A stretch of DNA of 64,000 nt from Alteromonas oceanisediminis (lineage in GTDB: Bacteria; Pseudomonadota; Gammaproteobacteria; Enterobacterales; Alteromonadaceae): assembly GCF_018474025.1 (NCBI RefSeq), contig NZ_JAHCTA010000001.1, positions 124,001-188,000 on the forward strand. The letters are read 5' to 3'. This document shows, in pieces, positions 25,860-35,106 of the stretch. The position numbers and the translations under genes were made by a program. The notes under the pieces are model-generated. The model saw nothing but the letters and a program-made list of their open reading frames with translations. It did not search any database and was not told where the DNA came from. Numbering within the stretch: position 1 is the first letter of the stretch; each line of letters starts with the position of its first letter.

Positions 25860-27203
25860 TCAGGCTGGCACGTTGATCCCGTCTTCACGCATGCGGGCTA
25901 GTTTGTAGCGCAACGTACGCGGGCTAATACCCAACTTTTCGGCGACCGCTTTGCGTTTTCCGTTGCAAGAAATCAGCGTATCTAAAATGATTTGGTGCTC
26001 TTGCTGACGTAGCTCTGATCCTAACAAACTGGCATCTTCTTCAACTGATTCCATATGAGTAACCGGCGCAGCACTATCATTGAACTCAATCATTAAATCA
26101 CCGGCGTCGATGTGGTGTGATTGTGCGAGGATAAGCGCGCGTTGTATTACATTCTCAAGTTCACGAACATTTCCTGGCCATGCATGGTTCAACAGTTTGC
26201 TTCTGGCTGCTGCGGTTAGCTTTGGCGAACTGATATTCTGTGCATTGGCGTGACGATTGATCAAATGCTCTGCCAAGGGCACGATATCACCCGGACGTGC
26301 ATGTAAGGGTTGCCATGTGATTGGAAATACGTTGAGTCGGTAATACAGATCTTCTCTGAATTTACCCTGCTCTACTGCTAAACGCAGATCCCTGTTGCTG
26401 GTAGCGATCACGCGTACATCCAATGCAACGGTCTTACGCGAACCAAGACGTTCAACCTCTTTCTCTTGCAAGACACGCAATAGCTTAGCTTGCAGAGACA
26501 TGTCCATTTCAGTAATTTCGTCCAGTAGAAGCGTGCCTTTCTGAGCTTGCTCGAATTTACCGGGGCAAGCCTGAATAGCACCCGTGAATGCGCCTTTCTC
26601 ATAGCCGAACAACGTGGCCTCTAACATGTTCTCAGGAATGGCTGCGCAATTGATCGCCACAAAAGGCTGCTCTGCACGCGGGGATAGATCATGGATATAA
26701 CGGGAAATGACTTCTTTACCGGAGCCAGACGGCCCCAGTACCATCACAGTAGCGTCGGTTTTAGCCACTTTTGCTGATAGCTCTAGCAACGCTTTACTAC
26801 TTGCATCGCCAACCACAGGTGTACGAGATATTACTTTCTGAGCAGGTGCGTAGCGCCCGACCAAATTCAAGAGTACCTGAGGAGCAAACGGCTTAGACAG
26901 ATAATCGGTAGCACCATCGCGCATCGCTTGCACTGCATCATTGATGGTGGCGAACGCGGTCATCAGTAACACCGGAATATTCGGATAACGTGTTTTGATG
27001 CTGCGCAACAGTGATAGCCCTGACATATCGCCCATCTGAATGTCACTAACGACTAAATCGACAGCTTGCTGATGTAAACAGACCAATGCTGACTCAGCAT
27101 TTTCCGCTTCAACAACGGTATAGCCAGCTAGCTCTAGTGTGTCGGTAAGCGCCTCTCGTAACCCGGCGTCATCTTCAACGATCAAAAGTGTGGTATTACT
27201 CAT
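25860..27203 (-). CDS. flrC: Sigma-54-dependent flagellar response regulator FlrC/FleR
   Basis: FlrC activates class III sigma-54 flagellar promoters such as fliE after phosphorylation by FlrB. The 447-residue protein has a receiver domain (Asp54 in VVSDIQMG), an AAA+ domain with Walker A GPSGSGKEVISR, the sigma-54 contact loop GAFTGA, Walker B GTLLLDEITEM and a C-terminal Fis-type helix-turn-helix (RKAVAEKLGISPRTLRYKL). ATG at 27203 overlaps the flrB stop by 8 nt. A strong terminator follows. Confidence 0.96.
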   Translation of the reverse strand: MSNTTLLIVEDDAGLREALTDTLELAGYTVVEAENAESALVCLHQQAVDLVVSDIQMGDMSGLSLLRSIKTRYPNIPVLLMTAFATINDAVQAMRDGATDYLSKPFAPQVLLNLVGRYAPAQKVISRTPVVGDASSKALLELSAKVAKTDATVMVLGPSGSGKEVISRYIHDLSPRAEQPFVAINCAAIPENMLEATLFGYEKGAFTGAIQACPGKFEQAQKGTLLLDEITEMDMSLQAKLLRVLQEKEVERLGSRKTVALDVRVIATSNRDLRLAVEQGKFREDLYYRLNVFPITWQPLHARPGDIVPLAEHLINRHANAQNISSPKLTAAARSKLLNHAWPGNVRELENVIQRALILAQSHHIDAGDLMIEFNDSAAPVTHMESVEEDASLLGSELRQQEHQIILDTLISCNGKRKAVAEKLGISPRTLRYKLARMREDGINVPA

Positions 27204-28365
27204 CAGGAAACTCCGTGACGTTATTCATTAAAGGCGTGGTTTCTTGCTGCATACGCTCTGTTTGAGAAACATGCAGTGGTAAACTAATCACAAACTCAGC
27301 CCCACCTTGCGGGTGATTGGCAACGCTTACCGTGCCTTTATGCGCATTAACGGCCGACTGAACCACTGCCAACCCTAGCCCTGTACCGTTGGTTTTAGTG
27401 GTAAAAAACGGCTCAAATACTTTATTTTGGTGTTCAACGGCGATGCCAGGGCCTGTGTCGCGAATACGAATGACTACGTTGTCCGCGTGCTGTGAGGCTG
27501 TCAGGTACAGCGAGCCACCCCGAGAGGTTACCTGAACCGCGTTATGAATAAGGTTTACCAATGCACCATTAAGAGCACTTTCATTTGCCAATATGCAGGC
27601 ACTGTCGGCAGCTTCATCAATGTTTGAGATGAGTTCTACACCCGACTGCTGCAAAAGCGCATCGCTGCCCTGTTGCACCGCACTGAGCAATGAGCCCAAC
27701 CGCACAGCACTCACTACTTGCTCGTCGCCACTTTTGGCAAACAACAACATATCGTTGACCTGAGATTCTAAATCGCGCAGCCGATTGACGATGCGGTGCG
27801 TGAATTTGTCGCGTGTTGCTGGGTCGACTCGCGAACTGGTTAAATTAGACGCATAAAGCATTGCCGCAGAGAGCGGGGTGCGAATTTGATGAGCCAGTGA
27901 GGCAACCATTTTGCCAAGCGAAGATAGGCGCTGCATATGGCTTACTCGCGCTTGAAGCTCACGTGTCTCCGTCAAGTCCGTGATAACGATAAGCTGCCCC
28001 GGCTCGTCAATCAACGGGGTGATGGACAGTTTTACGCGACGCCCATCGTGCAATGACACCTCGTGACCATCATCCGCACGCGGCCTGAAAGAGCGACTGA
28101 TGATATGCCGCCAGATTTGCTTTTCCAACGGCTCACCCAGCAACTCCTTCGCTAACGTGTTCGCCTGGCGTACAACGCCCTTACCGTCAATGACGATGAC
28201 ACCCGCTGGCATCACCTGCAGAAGGCGCTCTAGGCGGAGTGACTGACGTTTAAGTGCCGAATATGACTCACTGGGCGCAGTGAAGTATTTGTCTGCAATA
28301 AAACTTTCACCCTGCCCCAGCGGCGCGTCCGTATCATAGGTTGGTGCGGAACTGTCGAATGCCAT
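27196..28365 (-). CDS. flrB: Flagellar sensor histidine kinase FlrB/FleS
   Basis: FlrB is the cytoplasmic kinase that phosphorylates FlrC. The 389-residue protein has no membrane segment. It shows a PAS-type sensor domain (about 45-130, MPAGVIVIDGKGVVRQANTL), a HisKA domain with the phospho-His in SLAHQIRTPLSAAML (near 158) and an HATPase domain (LIHNAVQV, IRDTGPGI, TNGTGLGLAVV). ATG at 28365 with GAGG upstream. A sigma-54-like site lies about 50 nt upstream. Confidence 0.95.
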   Translation of the reverse strand: MAFDSSAPTYDTDAPLGQGESFIADKYFTAPSESYSALKRQSLRLERLLQVMPAGVIVIDGKGVVRQANTLAKELLGEPLEKQIWRHIISRSFRPRADDGHEVSLHDGRRVKLSITPLIDEPGQLIVITDLTETRELQARVSHMQRLSSLGKMVASLAHQIRTPLSAAMLYASNLTSSRVDPATRDKFTHRIVNRLRDLESQVNDMLLFAKSGDEQVVSAVRLGSLLSAVQQGSDALLQQSGVELISNIDEAADSACILANESALNGALVNLIHNAVQVTSRGGSLYLTASQHADNVVIRIRDTGPGIAVEHQNKVFEPFFTTKTNGTGLGLAVVQSAVNAHKGTVSVANHPQGGAEFVISLPLHVSQTERMQQETTPLMNNVTEFPDE

Positions 28366-28413
28366 TACTACCTCGTGTCAAAAACCAGACAATGGTTTGA
28401 TTGACAAGTAATT

Positions 28414-28428
28414 AGCAGGTGGCGTGCC
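28414..28428 (-). promoter_or_regulatory. Probable sigma-54 promoter of flrBC
   Basis: Minus strand TGGCAC-N5-CTGCT: -24 is perfect, -12 keeps the essential GC but has C for the first T of TTGC. It lies 49 nt upstream of flrB in the 159-nt gap after flrA. FlrA-dependent sigma-54 control of flrBC is the known arrangement in Vibrio, which supports it. Confidence 0.65.
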
Positions 28429-28524
28429 AACTATTATTCTTTTATTTTCAATAATTTAAGCTAGCGACTATGATGGGTGTAGTCAATGAATTGACGAGTG
28501 CGCACTACCGCGCTGAGGCAGAGA

Positions 28525-29976
28525 TTAACGAACTTCTTCTCTTTGAATGCTGTATTTACGCATTTTTTCGACTAAAGTAGTACGCCGCATTCCAAGTTTG
28601 TCGGCGGCACGGGCGACCACCCAATCAGATTGCTCAAGAGCCTGCAGGACCAGATTAATTTCTAACTCAGACAGGTATTCTTTAAGATTTACACCTTCAT
28701 CGGGCAACGAGGTATCTCCTGCTTGAGGTAAGGCATTGTCGTAGACCGGCTCTTCGTCTTCCGCCGCGGCCGCAAACAATTCATTAAACGCTTGTCGCTC
28801 AAGCACCTCTTCTGGGTAGTCTGGTTCATACCGTTCGGCATCACCATGCTGATACTTCTGGGGTAACTCATGCACATCAATGAGCTGATGAGGGTAGAGA
28901 ATAGTTAATCGCTCAACTAAGTTGCTCAACTCACGCACATTTCCGGCCCACGGATGCTCCATCAGAGAGTGAATGGCCTGCTCAGTAAAACGAACATAGG
29001 CTTCATTTTCGTCCTGTATACGTGTTACCAGCTCTTGCAGCAGCAACGGAATGTCTTCTTTTCGATCGCGTAACGCTGGGCTCTCGATCGGGAACACATT
29101 CAACCGGTAGTACAGATCTTCCCTGAACTTATCCTGCTCGATCATTTTTTCCAAGTCGCGATGCGTAGCAGCTACGACTCTGACATTACAGGCGATAGGC
29201 TTAGTGCCCCCCACTCGCTCGAACGTTCTTTCCTGAAGAACACGGAGTAGTTTAACCTGCATTTGCAGTGGCATGTCACCAATTTCATCCAGAAAAATTG
29301 TACCGCCTTCCGCGAGTTCAAAACGCCCTTTGCGACTGCCTACCGCGCCGGTAAATGCCCCTTTTTCGTGGCCAAAAAGCTCGCTTTCAAGCAGCTCGCC
29401 CGGAATAGCACCACAGTTGATGGGGATAAACTCATTGTCTTTGCGCGCGGATAAAAAATGAATATTGCGTGCAATCACTTCCTTGCCCGTGCCAGATTCA
29501 CCTAACACGAGCACGTTAGCATCCGTTGGCGCGACTTGCTCTACCAGTCGACGAACGCTTTGGATTTGTTCGCTTTTGCCGACCAAGCTACGAAATAGCC
29601 GAGTTTTACTCTGCACCGTTTTGACGTTGCTGGGGTGGCGTTTGAGATACTCCTGAGCGCGATATAGCGCTTGCGTCAGAAACGGATAAGTGATGGGCAA
29701 CGACAGTTGCGAGACTAAATTTTTTGTACTGGGCGATTCACCAGCTCGCGCGCCAATGCCAATAAAAGGCGTATGAGGATGCTGTTTAATTAAATCTGAA
29801 ACTGAAAATGAGGTGTCTAAATCAATTAACACCGTAAAACTCTCACTCGCAGATCTCATGTGATCGGCCAGCGCCGTATAGGTCAACTCTGTGAAGGTTT
29901 CACCCAAAAACTGAAGCACAGTTTGCAACGTTTGCTTTACTGACGGGTTGTCACTGACAATCAGTATTTGGTTCAT
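28525..29976 (-). CDS. flrA: Flagellar master transcription activator FlrA/FleQ
   Basis: FlrA (FleQ) is the top sigma-54 activator of the flagellar cascade. The 483-residue protein has an N-terminal receiver-like domain that lacks the usual phospho-acceptor context ([10 protein letters not shown]), an AAA+ domain with Walker [22 protein letters not shown] and Walker [12 protein letters not shown], and a C-terminal Fis-type HTH ([19 protein letters not shown]). The LFRSLVG motif just before the AAA+ core and the ARN after Walker A match residues that bind cyclic-di-GMP in Pseudomonas FleQ, so second-messenger control is likely. ATG at 29976 with GAGG upstream. Confidence 0.95.
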   Translation of the reverse strand: MNQILIVSDNPSVKQTLQTVLQFLGETFTELTYTALADHMRSASESFTVLIDLDTSFSVSDLIKQHPHTPFIGIGARAGESPSTKNLVSQLSLPITYPFLTQALYRAQEYLKRHPSNVKTVQSKTRLFRSLVGKSEQIQSVRRLVEQVAPTDANVLVLGESGTGKEVIARNIHFLSARKDNEFIPINCGAIPGELLESELFGHEKGAFTGAVGSRKGRFELAEGGTIFLDEIGDMPLQMQVKLLRVLQERTFERVGGTKPIACNVRVVAATHRDLEKMIEQDKFREDLYYRLNVFPIESPALRDRKEDIPLLLQELVTRIQDENEAYVRFTEQAIHSLMEHPWAGNVRELSNLVERLTILYPHQLIDVHELPQKYQHGDAERYEPDYPEEVLERQAFNELFAAAAEDEEPVYDNALPQAGDTSLPDEGVNLKEYLSELEINLVLQALEQSDWVVARAADKLGMRRTTLVEKMRKYSIQREEVR

Positions 29977-30023
29977 TTATTCCTCAAGCGCATGATTTAT
30001 TATTCGAATATGCTGCTCATATG

Positions 30024-30051
30024 ATTGTAACCGCAGGGATTTTTAACGCAA
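30024..30051 (-). promoter_or_regulatory. Candidate sigma-70 promoter of flrA; description of the 29977-30288 gap
   Basis: Minus strand TTGCGT-N16-TACAAT lies about 50 nt upstream of flrA, a reasonable housekeeping-type promoter. This 312-nt gene-free gap holds, from flagellin towards flrA: the flagellin 3' trailer, the terminator at 30180-30210, a short palindrome at 30138-30152, and this candidate promoter. I saw no small ORF of merit in it. Confidence 0.4.
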
Positions 30052-30137
30052 CTAGATTCCATCCCTACTACAGCATAGTTTGCAATTCACAGTGCACTGC
30101 GCTCAAATTTTATACACTCACACACGTTGTATGGAAA

Positions 30138-30152
30138 CGCCTCCACGAGGCG
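30138..30152. repeat. Small palindrome upstream of flrA
   Basis: CGCCTC-CAC-GAGGCG (plus strand), a perfect 6-bp inverted repeat with a 3-nt centre, lies about 90 nt upstream of the candidate flrA promoter. It may be a regulator site or only a small hairpin. Confidence 0.4.
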
Positions 30153-30179
30153 ACCCATTCTGGGGCATAGCCTAATAAC

Positions 30180-30210
30180 AAAAAAGCCCTACCGTTTCCC
30201 GTAGGGCTTT
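30180..30210 (-). terminator. Intrinsic terminator after the flagellin gene
   Basis: A 10-bp stem (AAAGCCCTAC with GTAGGGCTTT), 8-nt loop, and a T-run on the minus strand lie about 80 nt past the flagellin stop. It isolates the highly expressed flagellin from flrA. Confidence 0.9.
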
Positions 30211-30288
30211 CTTCAAAGGTTGCAACCAGAAGCAATTAAAAAAAGTACATGCTGTCTAAGCTGCTTTTTCAGCCAATTTAATAGCTGG

Positions 30289-31092
30289 TTAGCTGAGTAA
30301 CGCCAACACTTGACCTTGCTGCTGATTAGCCTGTGCCTGAACAGTCAAGTTTGACTGTGCAAGTACGCCGGCCGCTGCGCTGTCAGACGTCGCTTGCGCA
30401 AAATCCGTGTCTTGGATCCGGCTTCTCGCCGCTGATGCGTTCACATCTGATTGTGACAAGTTTCGTGCAGCACTTTCAAACTGATTTTGAGTTGCTCCTA
30501 AATCTGAACGTGCACCACCTAGTAACTGTAAAGACTCATCCGCTGCAATCAGTGCTTCCTGAGCACCTTCTGGGGTCGTCACATCAGCGGTTAGCAAACT
30601 TTCAAGGTCAGACTGTATATCACGCGTACCCACCGAAATCTGCTGACCCGCATTAGCTCCAACTTGAAAATCAATACTTGATTCCGCGTTCAGCAACGGG
30701 CGCCCAGCAAAATTAGTTTGCTCGATAGTCTGGGTGATATTGTCTTGCAGCTGCGTTATTTCAGATTGTAATGCCTGTCTATCAGCATCATTTAACGCAC
30801 CATTGCCCGCCTGAAGGGTTAGCTCACGGATGCGCTGTGCGTCATTATTAATGCCTTCAAGGCCACTTTCAGCCACTTGAGCCAAAGAGATTCCGTCGAA
30901 CGCGTTAGTGATCGACTGGCGATTACCTTCCACCTGAGATGTTAGGCGATCAATGATTTGTTGTGCGGCTGAATCGTCTGCCGCACTATTTACACGTCGG
31001 CCAGACGCTAAACGCTCAAACAACGTATCTTGGCGCTGCTGCACCTGCTGGAGCAACGACGCAGAACTTGAATCACTGTTAAAATTAATCAT
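30289..31092 (-). CDS. fliC: Flagellin
   Basis: Filament subunit, exported through the type III gate. The 267-residue protein consists of the conserved N-terminal D0/D1 helices (QQRQDTLFERLASGRRVNSA, SLAQVAESGLEGINNDAQR) and the C-terminal D1/D0 helices (QVLALLS end), with only a short central part, so it lacks the variable D2/D3 domains. Several Ser/Thr-containing stretches in the centre are potential O-glycosylation sites, which fits the glycan genes next door. The ATG has a strong GGAGG 4 nt upstream. I found no sigma-28 or sigma-54 consensus in the 100 nt upstream. Confidence 0.95.
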   Translation of the reverse strand: MINFNSDSSSASLLQQVQQRQDTLFERLASGRRVNSAADDSAAQQIIDRLTSQVEGNRQSITNAFDGISLAQVAESGLEGINNDAQRIRELTLQAGNGALNDADRQALQSEITQLQDNITQTIEQTNFAGRPLLNAESSIDFQVGANAGQQISVGTRDIQSDLESLLTADVTTPEGAQEALIAADESLQLLGGARSDLGATQNQFESAARNLSQSDVNASAARSRIQDTDFAQATSDSAAAGVLAQSNLTVQAQANQQQGQVLALLS

Positions 31093-31115
31093 AGTGCCTC
31101 CTCATACCTTGTTAG

Positions 31116-31144
31116 AGTATAACATTGATTGAGTGAAAAGTAAG
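31116..31144 (-). promoter_or_regulatory. Weak candidate promoter upstream of flagellin
   Basis: Minus strand CTTACT-N17-TATACT gives a good -10 and a poor -35 for sigma-70. A TAAA at 31161-31158 matches the sigma-28 -35, but TACTTTTC sits where GCCGATAA should be. The true start is undetermined. Confidence 0.25.
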
Positions 31145-31192
31145 CAGACACACCAACTTTACCTATCCCATAAGCGTAAGGGACATTTGTTA

Positions 31193-32263
31193 TCAGTCAC
31201 ATTCGAAGGATGATTTTCGAGGCAGCTTTTTGTCTAGAGCATGAATTAGGAGTTTTTTGCATTTATCTATTTCGATGTCTGACAGGCTTCTATCTGTAAA
31301 ACGCCCTTTCGACATAGAATCGTTTAGACAATACATTTGGTAATCACCATCTATGATGTCCGCACAGGCTTGGACAACATCGTCGACGCTACGTAGCTCA
31401 ACATACTTCCTTCTTTTAAACGCGTTTGTAAAAGTGTCAGGTGTGAAATTACCCGTAACAAATTGCCAGTATCGAAATAGGTATTGATTGACATCTGTAT
31501 TAGAGCGAAATTTTGATGCTGAAACGCGTCTGAGCAGTTCCTCTTCGTTATTCCACACATCTTGAAAAATACGTTTTAAAAACGGTTGAGGTTGATGGTA
31601 GGTCACAAACCCGCTAAATGTTTTCCAGTACATGAGAAACAATGTGTCGAGGAGACGAAAACCGTAACCCGGATAAAACCATTTCCAGAAATGCTTTCTT
31701 GCGATTCCTCGTTTTGTCAGCCTCTGCCCCTTATGACGATTAAAATGTTTATTGATTAACTCTATATCATTTAAGACGATGGGAGCGATGGCTCCCTGAT
31801 GCATTATATTGGAAATCATCGCATTCACCGGAAGTCCATGCTTAAAAAATACACTTGGGGTTAATGCTTTTAACAAAAAAGTGTCATCGTTAAAGAATAC
31901 GAAACGCTCGCTTAGACCGATTATTCTATGCAGGTTTATTTCAATCGCATTGATATTAAAAACAGGCAGGTCGTTGGGATCGAGGAAATCCTCGTGACGA
32001 ACTATATTGAGTTTGGGATGAGTTTTGTTTAACCAGTCTGGTACATGCCCCCACGTTACAAAGTGAACCTTGTTTACCCATGGAGTAAAATACTCAAATG
32101 CTCTAAAAAGATACTGCAGATTCTCCCAGTCTCTAAATCTCTCAGGGCCGTTCATTTCAAGGTTTTCGGCTTGATATTTTTTTTGCTCATTCAGCCATGC
32201 AGGGTCGTTTCCATCAACCCAAGTAATGACGAAATCGATTGGATGGTCCACACTGCGACTCAT
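31193..32263 (-). CDS. Stealth-family sugar-phosphate transferase
   Basis: Stealth proteins transfer hexose-1-phosphate units to build phosphodiester-linked glycans in capsules. The 356-residue protein shows the family regions: CR1 near the N terminus (DFVITWVDGNDPAW, about 10-23), CR2 (RFRDWENLQYLFRAFEYF, then PWVNKVHFVTWG) and the acidic motif ERFVFFNDDTFLLK, followed by a CR3-like region (KHFWKW). No signal peptide; cytoplasmic. It lies 100 nt upstream of flagellin on the same strand and diverges from the wlb-type operon. A role in adding a sugar-phosphate to the flagellar or surface glycan is inferred from position. Confidence 0.85.
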   Translation of the reverse strand: MSRSVDHPIDFVITWVDGNDPAWLNEQKKYQAENLEMNGPERFRDWENLQYLFRAFEYFTPWVNKVHFVTWGHVPDWLNKTHPKLNIVRHEDFLDPNDLPVFNINAIEINLHRIIGLSERFVFFNDDTFLLKALTPSVFFKHGLPVNAMISNIMHQGAIAPIVLNDIELINKHFNRHKGQRLTKRGIARKHFWKWFYPGYGFRLLDTLFLMYWKTFSGFVTYHQPQPFLKRIFQDVWNNEEELLRRVSASKFRSNTDVNQYLFRYWQFVTGNFTPDTFTNAFKRRKYVELRSVDDVVQACADIIDGDYQMYCLNDSMSKGRFTDRSLSDIEIDKCKKLLIHALDKKLPRKSSFECD

Positions 32264-32405
32264 GTCATTTTCAATTAAACCAACATCTCATCAACCTAAC
32301 TTGATATAGAGTACAAGGTCAATTCATTTCCTATTTGTATACTTAATTCGTGATGAGTAAGTTAATTGCAATGAGATTAACTCTTTGCCATGCTTCCTCA
32401 ACGAT

Positions 32406-32432
32406 TAAAGTGATAATATTTATCGCCGATAA
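32406..32432 (+). promoter_or_regulatory. Sigma-28 (FliA) promoter of the wlb-type sugar operon
   Basis: TAAA-N15-GCCGATAA, an exact match to the FliA consensus with canonical spacing, ends 31 nt before the ATG at 32464. The 200-nt divergent gap 32264-32463 also holds the leader of the Stealth gene, for which I see no clear promoter. It would make sugar-nucleotide synthesis a late flagellar function. Confidence 0.88.
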
Positions 32433-32463
32433 TTAATTATGTAGCAATTGAGATGGCAAGACT

Positions 32464-33408
32464 ATGAAAACGTTTGGGCTGATGGGTGCTGCTGGGTACA
32501 TAGCGCCGCGCCATATGAGGGCGATAAAGGAAACAGGCAATGAGTTAATTGCTGCACTTGATCCCAATGACTCAGTCGGTATCATTGATAGCTTCTTTCC
32601 TAATTGTCACTTTTTCACGGAATTCGAGCGTTTTGATCGCCATATTGACAAGCAGGCACGAAGTGAGCGAAAAATAGATTTCATATCAATCTGCTCCCCC
32701 AACTACCTTCATGACTCTCATATCCGCTTTGCCCTTCGCTCTGGTGCTAACGCGATATGCGAAAAACCACTGGTGTTAAACCCTTGGAATATCGATGCCT
32801 TACGTGAATTTGAGCGAGACTACGATCGTCGTATCAATACCATTCTTCAACTACGTCTTCACCCATCGATTATTCGTTTAAAGTCAGAGATCGCCCAGCG
32901 ACCGCTGAGTCGGAAAAGCGATGTAGACTTGACCTACATTACGTCACGTGGCAAGTGGTACTCCGCTTCTTGGAAAGGAGACGATAAAAAGTCAGGTGGT
33001 GTCGCAACGAATATCGGCGTTCATTTTTTTGATATGCTTCACTTTCTGTTTGGAGACCTGCAAGACAATCGGCTTTTTCATTCAACTCATCAGACAGCAT
33101 CAGGCTTCCTCGAATACGAACGAGCGCGTGTGCGCTGGTTTCTCTCGACTGATTTCGAACAACTCCCTTCAGCGGCCAAACTCAAGGGACAACGAACTTT
33201 TCGCAGTATTACCGTGGACAACAAAGAAATTGAATTTAGCGACGGCTTTACTGATCTGCACACAAAAAGTTATGAAGCTGTTTTGGCAGGAAATGGCTTT
33301 GGTCTTGAAGACAACGTTACGGCGATCGAAACTGTTTCCGGCATCCGGATGATGAAGCCCTCCCAGATTGGCAATTTAGGCCATCCTTTTTTACATCACG
33401 TTTCATAA
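32464..33408 (+). CDS. wlbA: UDP-N-acetylglucosaminuronate 3-dehydrogenase, WlbA/WbpB type
   Basis: Oxidises C-3 of UDP-GlcNAcA using NAD, the second step towards UDP-2,3-diacetamido-2,3-dideoxy-glucuronic acid. The 314-residue Gfo/Idh-type protein begins [20 protein letters not shown] and has SICSPNYLH, the EKP motif ([10 protein letters not shown]), [17 protein letters not shown] and [15 protein letters not shown], a pattern I recognise as WbpB of Pseudomonas and WlbA of Bordetella. The first enzyme of the pathway (UDP-GlcNAc 6-dehydrogenase) is not in the window. First gene of the plus-strand operon, behind a sigma-28 promoter; it shares one nucleotide with the next gene (TAATG). Confidence 0.88.
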   Translation: MKTFGLMGAAGYIAPRHMRAIKETGNELIAALDPNDSVGIIDSFFPNCHFFTEFERFDRHIDKQARSERKIDFISICSPNYLHDSHIRFALRSGANAICEKPLVLNPWNIDALREFERDYDRRINTILQLRLHPSIIRLKSEIAQRPLSRKSDVDLTYITSRGKWYSASWKGDDKKSGGVATNIGVHFFDMLHFLFGDLQDNRLFHSTHQTASGFLEYERARVRWFLSTDFEQLPSAAKLKGQRTFRSITVDNKEIEFSDGFTDLHTKSYEAVLAGNGFGLEDNVTAIETVSGIRMMKPSQIGNLGHPFLHHVS

Positions 33409-33986
33409 TGTCAGCAATTCACCCCAGCGCAATCATTGATGAGGGAGCAAATATTGGTGATGACACGCGAGTGTGGCACTGGGTACATGTTTGCTCAGGT
33501 GCTACCGTTGGTCGAAAGTGCTCGATAGGACAAAATGTTTTCATTGCATCGCGAGTTGTCATTGGAGACAACGTTAAAATCCAAAACAACGTTTCGATTT
33601 ATGAAGGTGTCGAGCTTGAGAATGATGTGTTCTGCGGCCCATCGATGGTATTTACTAACGTTTACAATCCGCGCTCCGCAATTCCACGAAAAAATGAATA
33701 CCGTAGGACGTTGGTGAAACAGGGAGCGACTCTTGGCGCAAATTGCACGATTGTTTGTGGCATAACGATTGGGGCGCACGCCTTTGTCGGTGCGGGTAGC
33801 GTTGTTCGTGAAAGTATTCCAGACTACGCCCTTGTTGTTGGTGTTCCAGCCAAGCAGATTGGCTGGATGAGCGAGCATGGACAGCGACTAACGTTCGCGG
33901 CCGATGGAAGTCAATCCATTGCAGAATGTCGTCAGTCAAATACTCGTTATATCCTCGAACACGGGCTCGTGACTAAATTAGGTTGA
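33408..33986 (+). CDS. wlbB: Sugar 3-N-acetyltransferase, WlbB/WbpD type (left-handed beta helix)
   Basis: Acetylates the 3-amino group of UDP-2-acetamido-3-amino-glucuronate using acetyl-CoA. The 192-residue protein is built of hexapeptide repeats ([45 protein letters not shown]) with the loop [18 protein letters not shown] that is typical of WbpD/WlbB. Cytoplasmic trimer expected. Start ATG overlaps the wlbA stop by 1 nt; 4 nt before the aminotransferase. The three-gene order dehydrogenase-acetyltransferase-aminotransferase matches wlbABC. Confidence 0.87.
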   Translation: MSAIHPSAIIDEGANIGDDTRVWHWVHVCSGATVGRKCSIGQNVFIASRVVIGDNVKIQNNVSIYEGVELENDVFCGPSMVFTNVYNPRSAIPRKNEYRRTLVKQGATLGANCTIVCGITIGAHAFVGAGSVVRESIPDYALVVGVPAKQIGWMSEHGQRLTFAADGSQSIAECRQSNTRYILEHGLVTKLG

Positions 33987-33990
33987 GTAA

Positions 33991-35106
33991 ATGCAACTGA
34001 TCGATTTAAAAGCGCAACAAAACAGGTTACAACCCGCATTGAATAAGCGCATATTAAGTGTGCTTGACCAAGGCAACTACATAATGGGCGAGGAAGTTTT
34101 TCATCTGGAGTCACGTCTCGCAGATTATGTAGGTACAAAACATGTGATCACCTGTGCAAATGGCACAGATGCTTTACACATTTCACTCATGGCACTTGAT
34201 GTAAAAGCTCATGATATTGTAATCACAACTGCGTTTTCATTTTTCGCGACCGCGGAAGTAATCCGCCTGGTAAACGCAACCCCTTATTTTGTGGACATTG
34301 ATGAGCGCACTTTTAATATGTGCCCAACAAGTCTATCTAATGCTATTAAACACATTGTAGAGAGTGGGCAAGGTAAGATAAGTGCCGTGATCAGCGTGGA
34401 TCTATTCGGCCTGCCTGCGGACCACGTCGCATTGCAGAAAATTTGTCATCAGTACAATATTCCTTTGGTTGAGGATGCTGCACAAGGTTTTGGAGGCCGA
34501 ATAGGGGATGCTAGAGCAGGAACCTTCGGTGAAATAGCGACAACGAGTTTTTTCCCGGCTAAACCACTTGGATGCTATGGCGATGGTGGAGCTATTTTTA
34601 CCGACAATGATCGCATCGCAGAAATGTGCCGCTCTATTCGATCACATGGGATGGGAAATCATAAATACGAAAACGTCAGAATTGGCATGAACAGTCGATT
34701 GGACACCATCCAAGCTGCAGTTTTACTTGAAAAGTTGACAATTTTTGATGATGAGTGTTTGACTCGTTCAGAAAATGCCTCTTTGTACTCTGACAACCTC
34801 GACAAGTCTTATGTAACACCGACGCTACCGGATGGTTTTTTTAGCTCATGGGCACAATTTACGCTGTGGAACCGTAATGTATCCAGATCTGAAATAACTC
34901 AGGCTCTTCAGCGAAAAAATATTCCCTTTGCCATTTACTACCCGGTTCCTATCAACGAACAGAAAGGCATGATTGGTTGTCGAGGTCATAAAACACCAAC
35001 GGCTCACAACATGAGCAAAAAGGTTTTTAGCATCCCTGTTCATCCATATCTGACCGACGATGACAAAGGATTAATTATTGAGACGTTAAATGAATGCTGC
35101 CGATAG
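33991..35106 (+). CDS. wlbC: PLP-dependent 3-oxo-sugar aminotransferase, WlbC/WbpE type
   Basis: Transfers an amino group from glutamate to the 3-keto sugar made by WlbA. The 371-residue DegT/DnrJ-family protein shows TCANGTDALHISLMAL, VEDAAQGFGG (PLP-binding Asp) and the Schiff-base Lys191 in SFFPAKPLGCYGDGGA. Length is normal for WbpE. It overlaps the following glycosyltransferase by 17 nt. Family certain; substrate inferred from its wlbA-wlbB neighbours. Confidence 0.87.
   Translation: MQLIDLKAQQNRLQPALNKRILSVLDQGNYIMGEEVFHLESRLADYVGTKHVITCANGTDALHISLMALDVKAHDIVITTAFSFFATAEVIRLVNATPYFVDIDERTFNMCPTSLSNAIKHIVESGQGKISAVISVDLFGLPADHVALQKICHQYNIPLVEDAAQGFGGRIGDARAGTFGEIATTSFFPAKPLGCYGDGGAIFTDNDRIAEMCRSIRSHGMGNHKYENVRIGMNSRLDTIQAAVLLEKLTIFDDECLTRSENASLYSDNLDKSYVTPTLPDGFFSSWAQFTLWNRNVSRSEITQALQRKNIPFAIYYPVPINEQKGMIGCRGHKTPTAHNMSKKVFSIPVHPYLTDDDKGLIIETLNECCR

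Noticed and set aside
31145-31192. Terminator between the Stealth gene and flagellin
   Set aside because: The CCC...GGG stretch at about 31165-31182 does not form a proper stem and no T-run follows.
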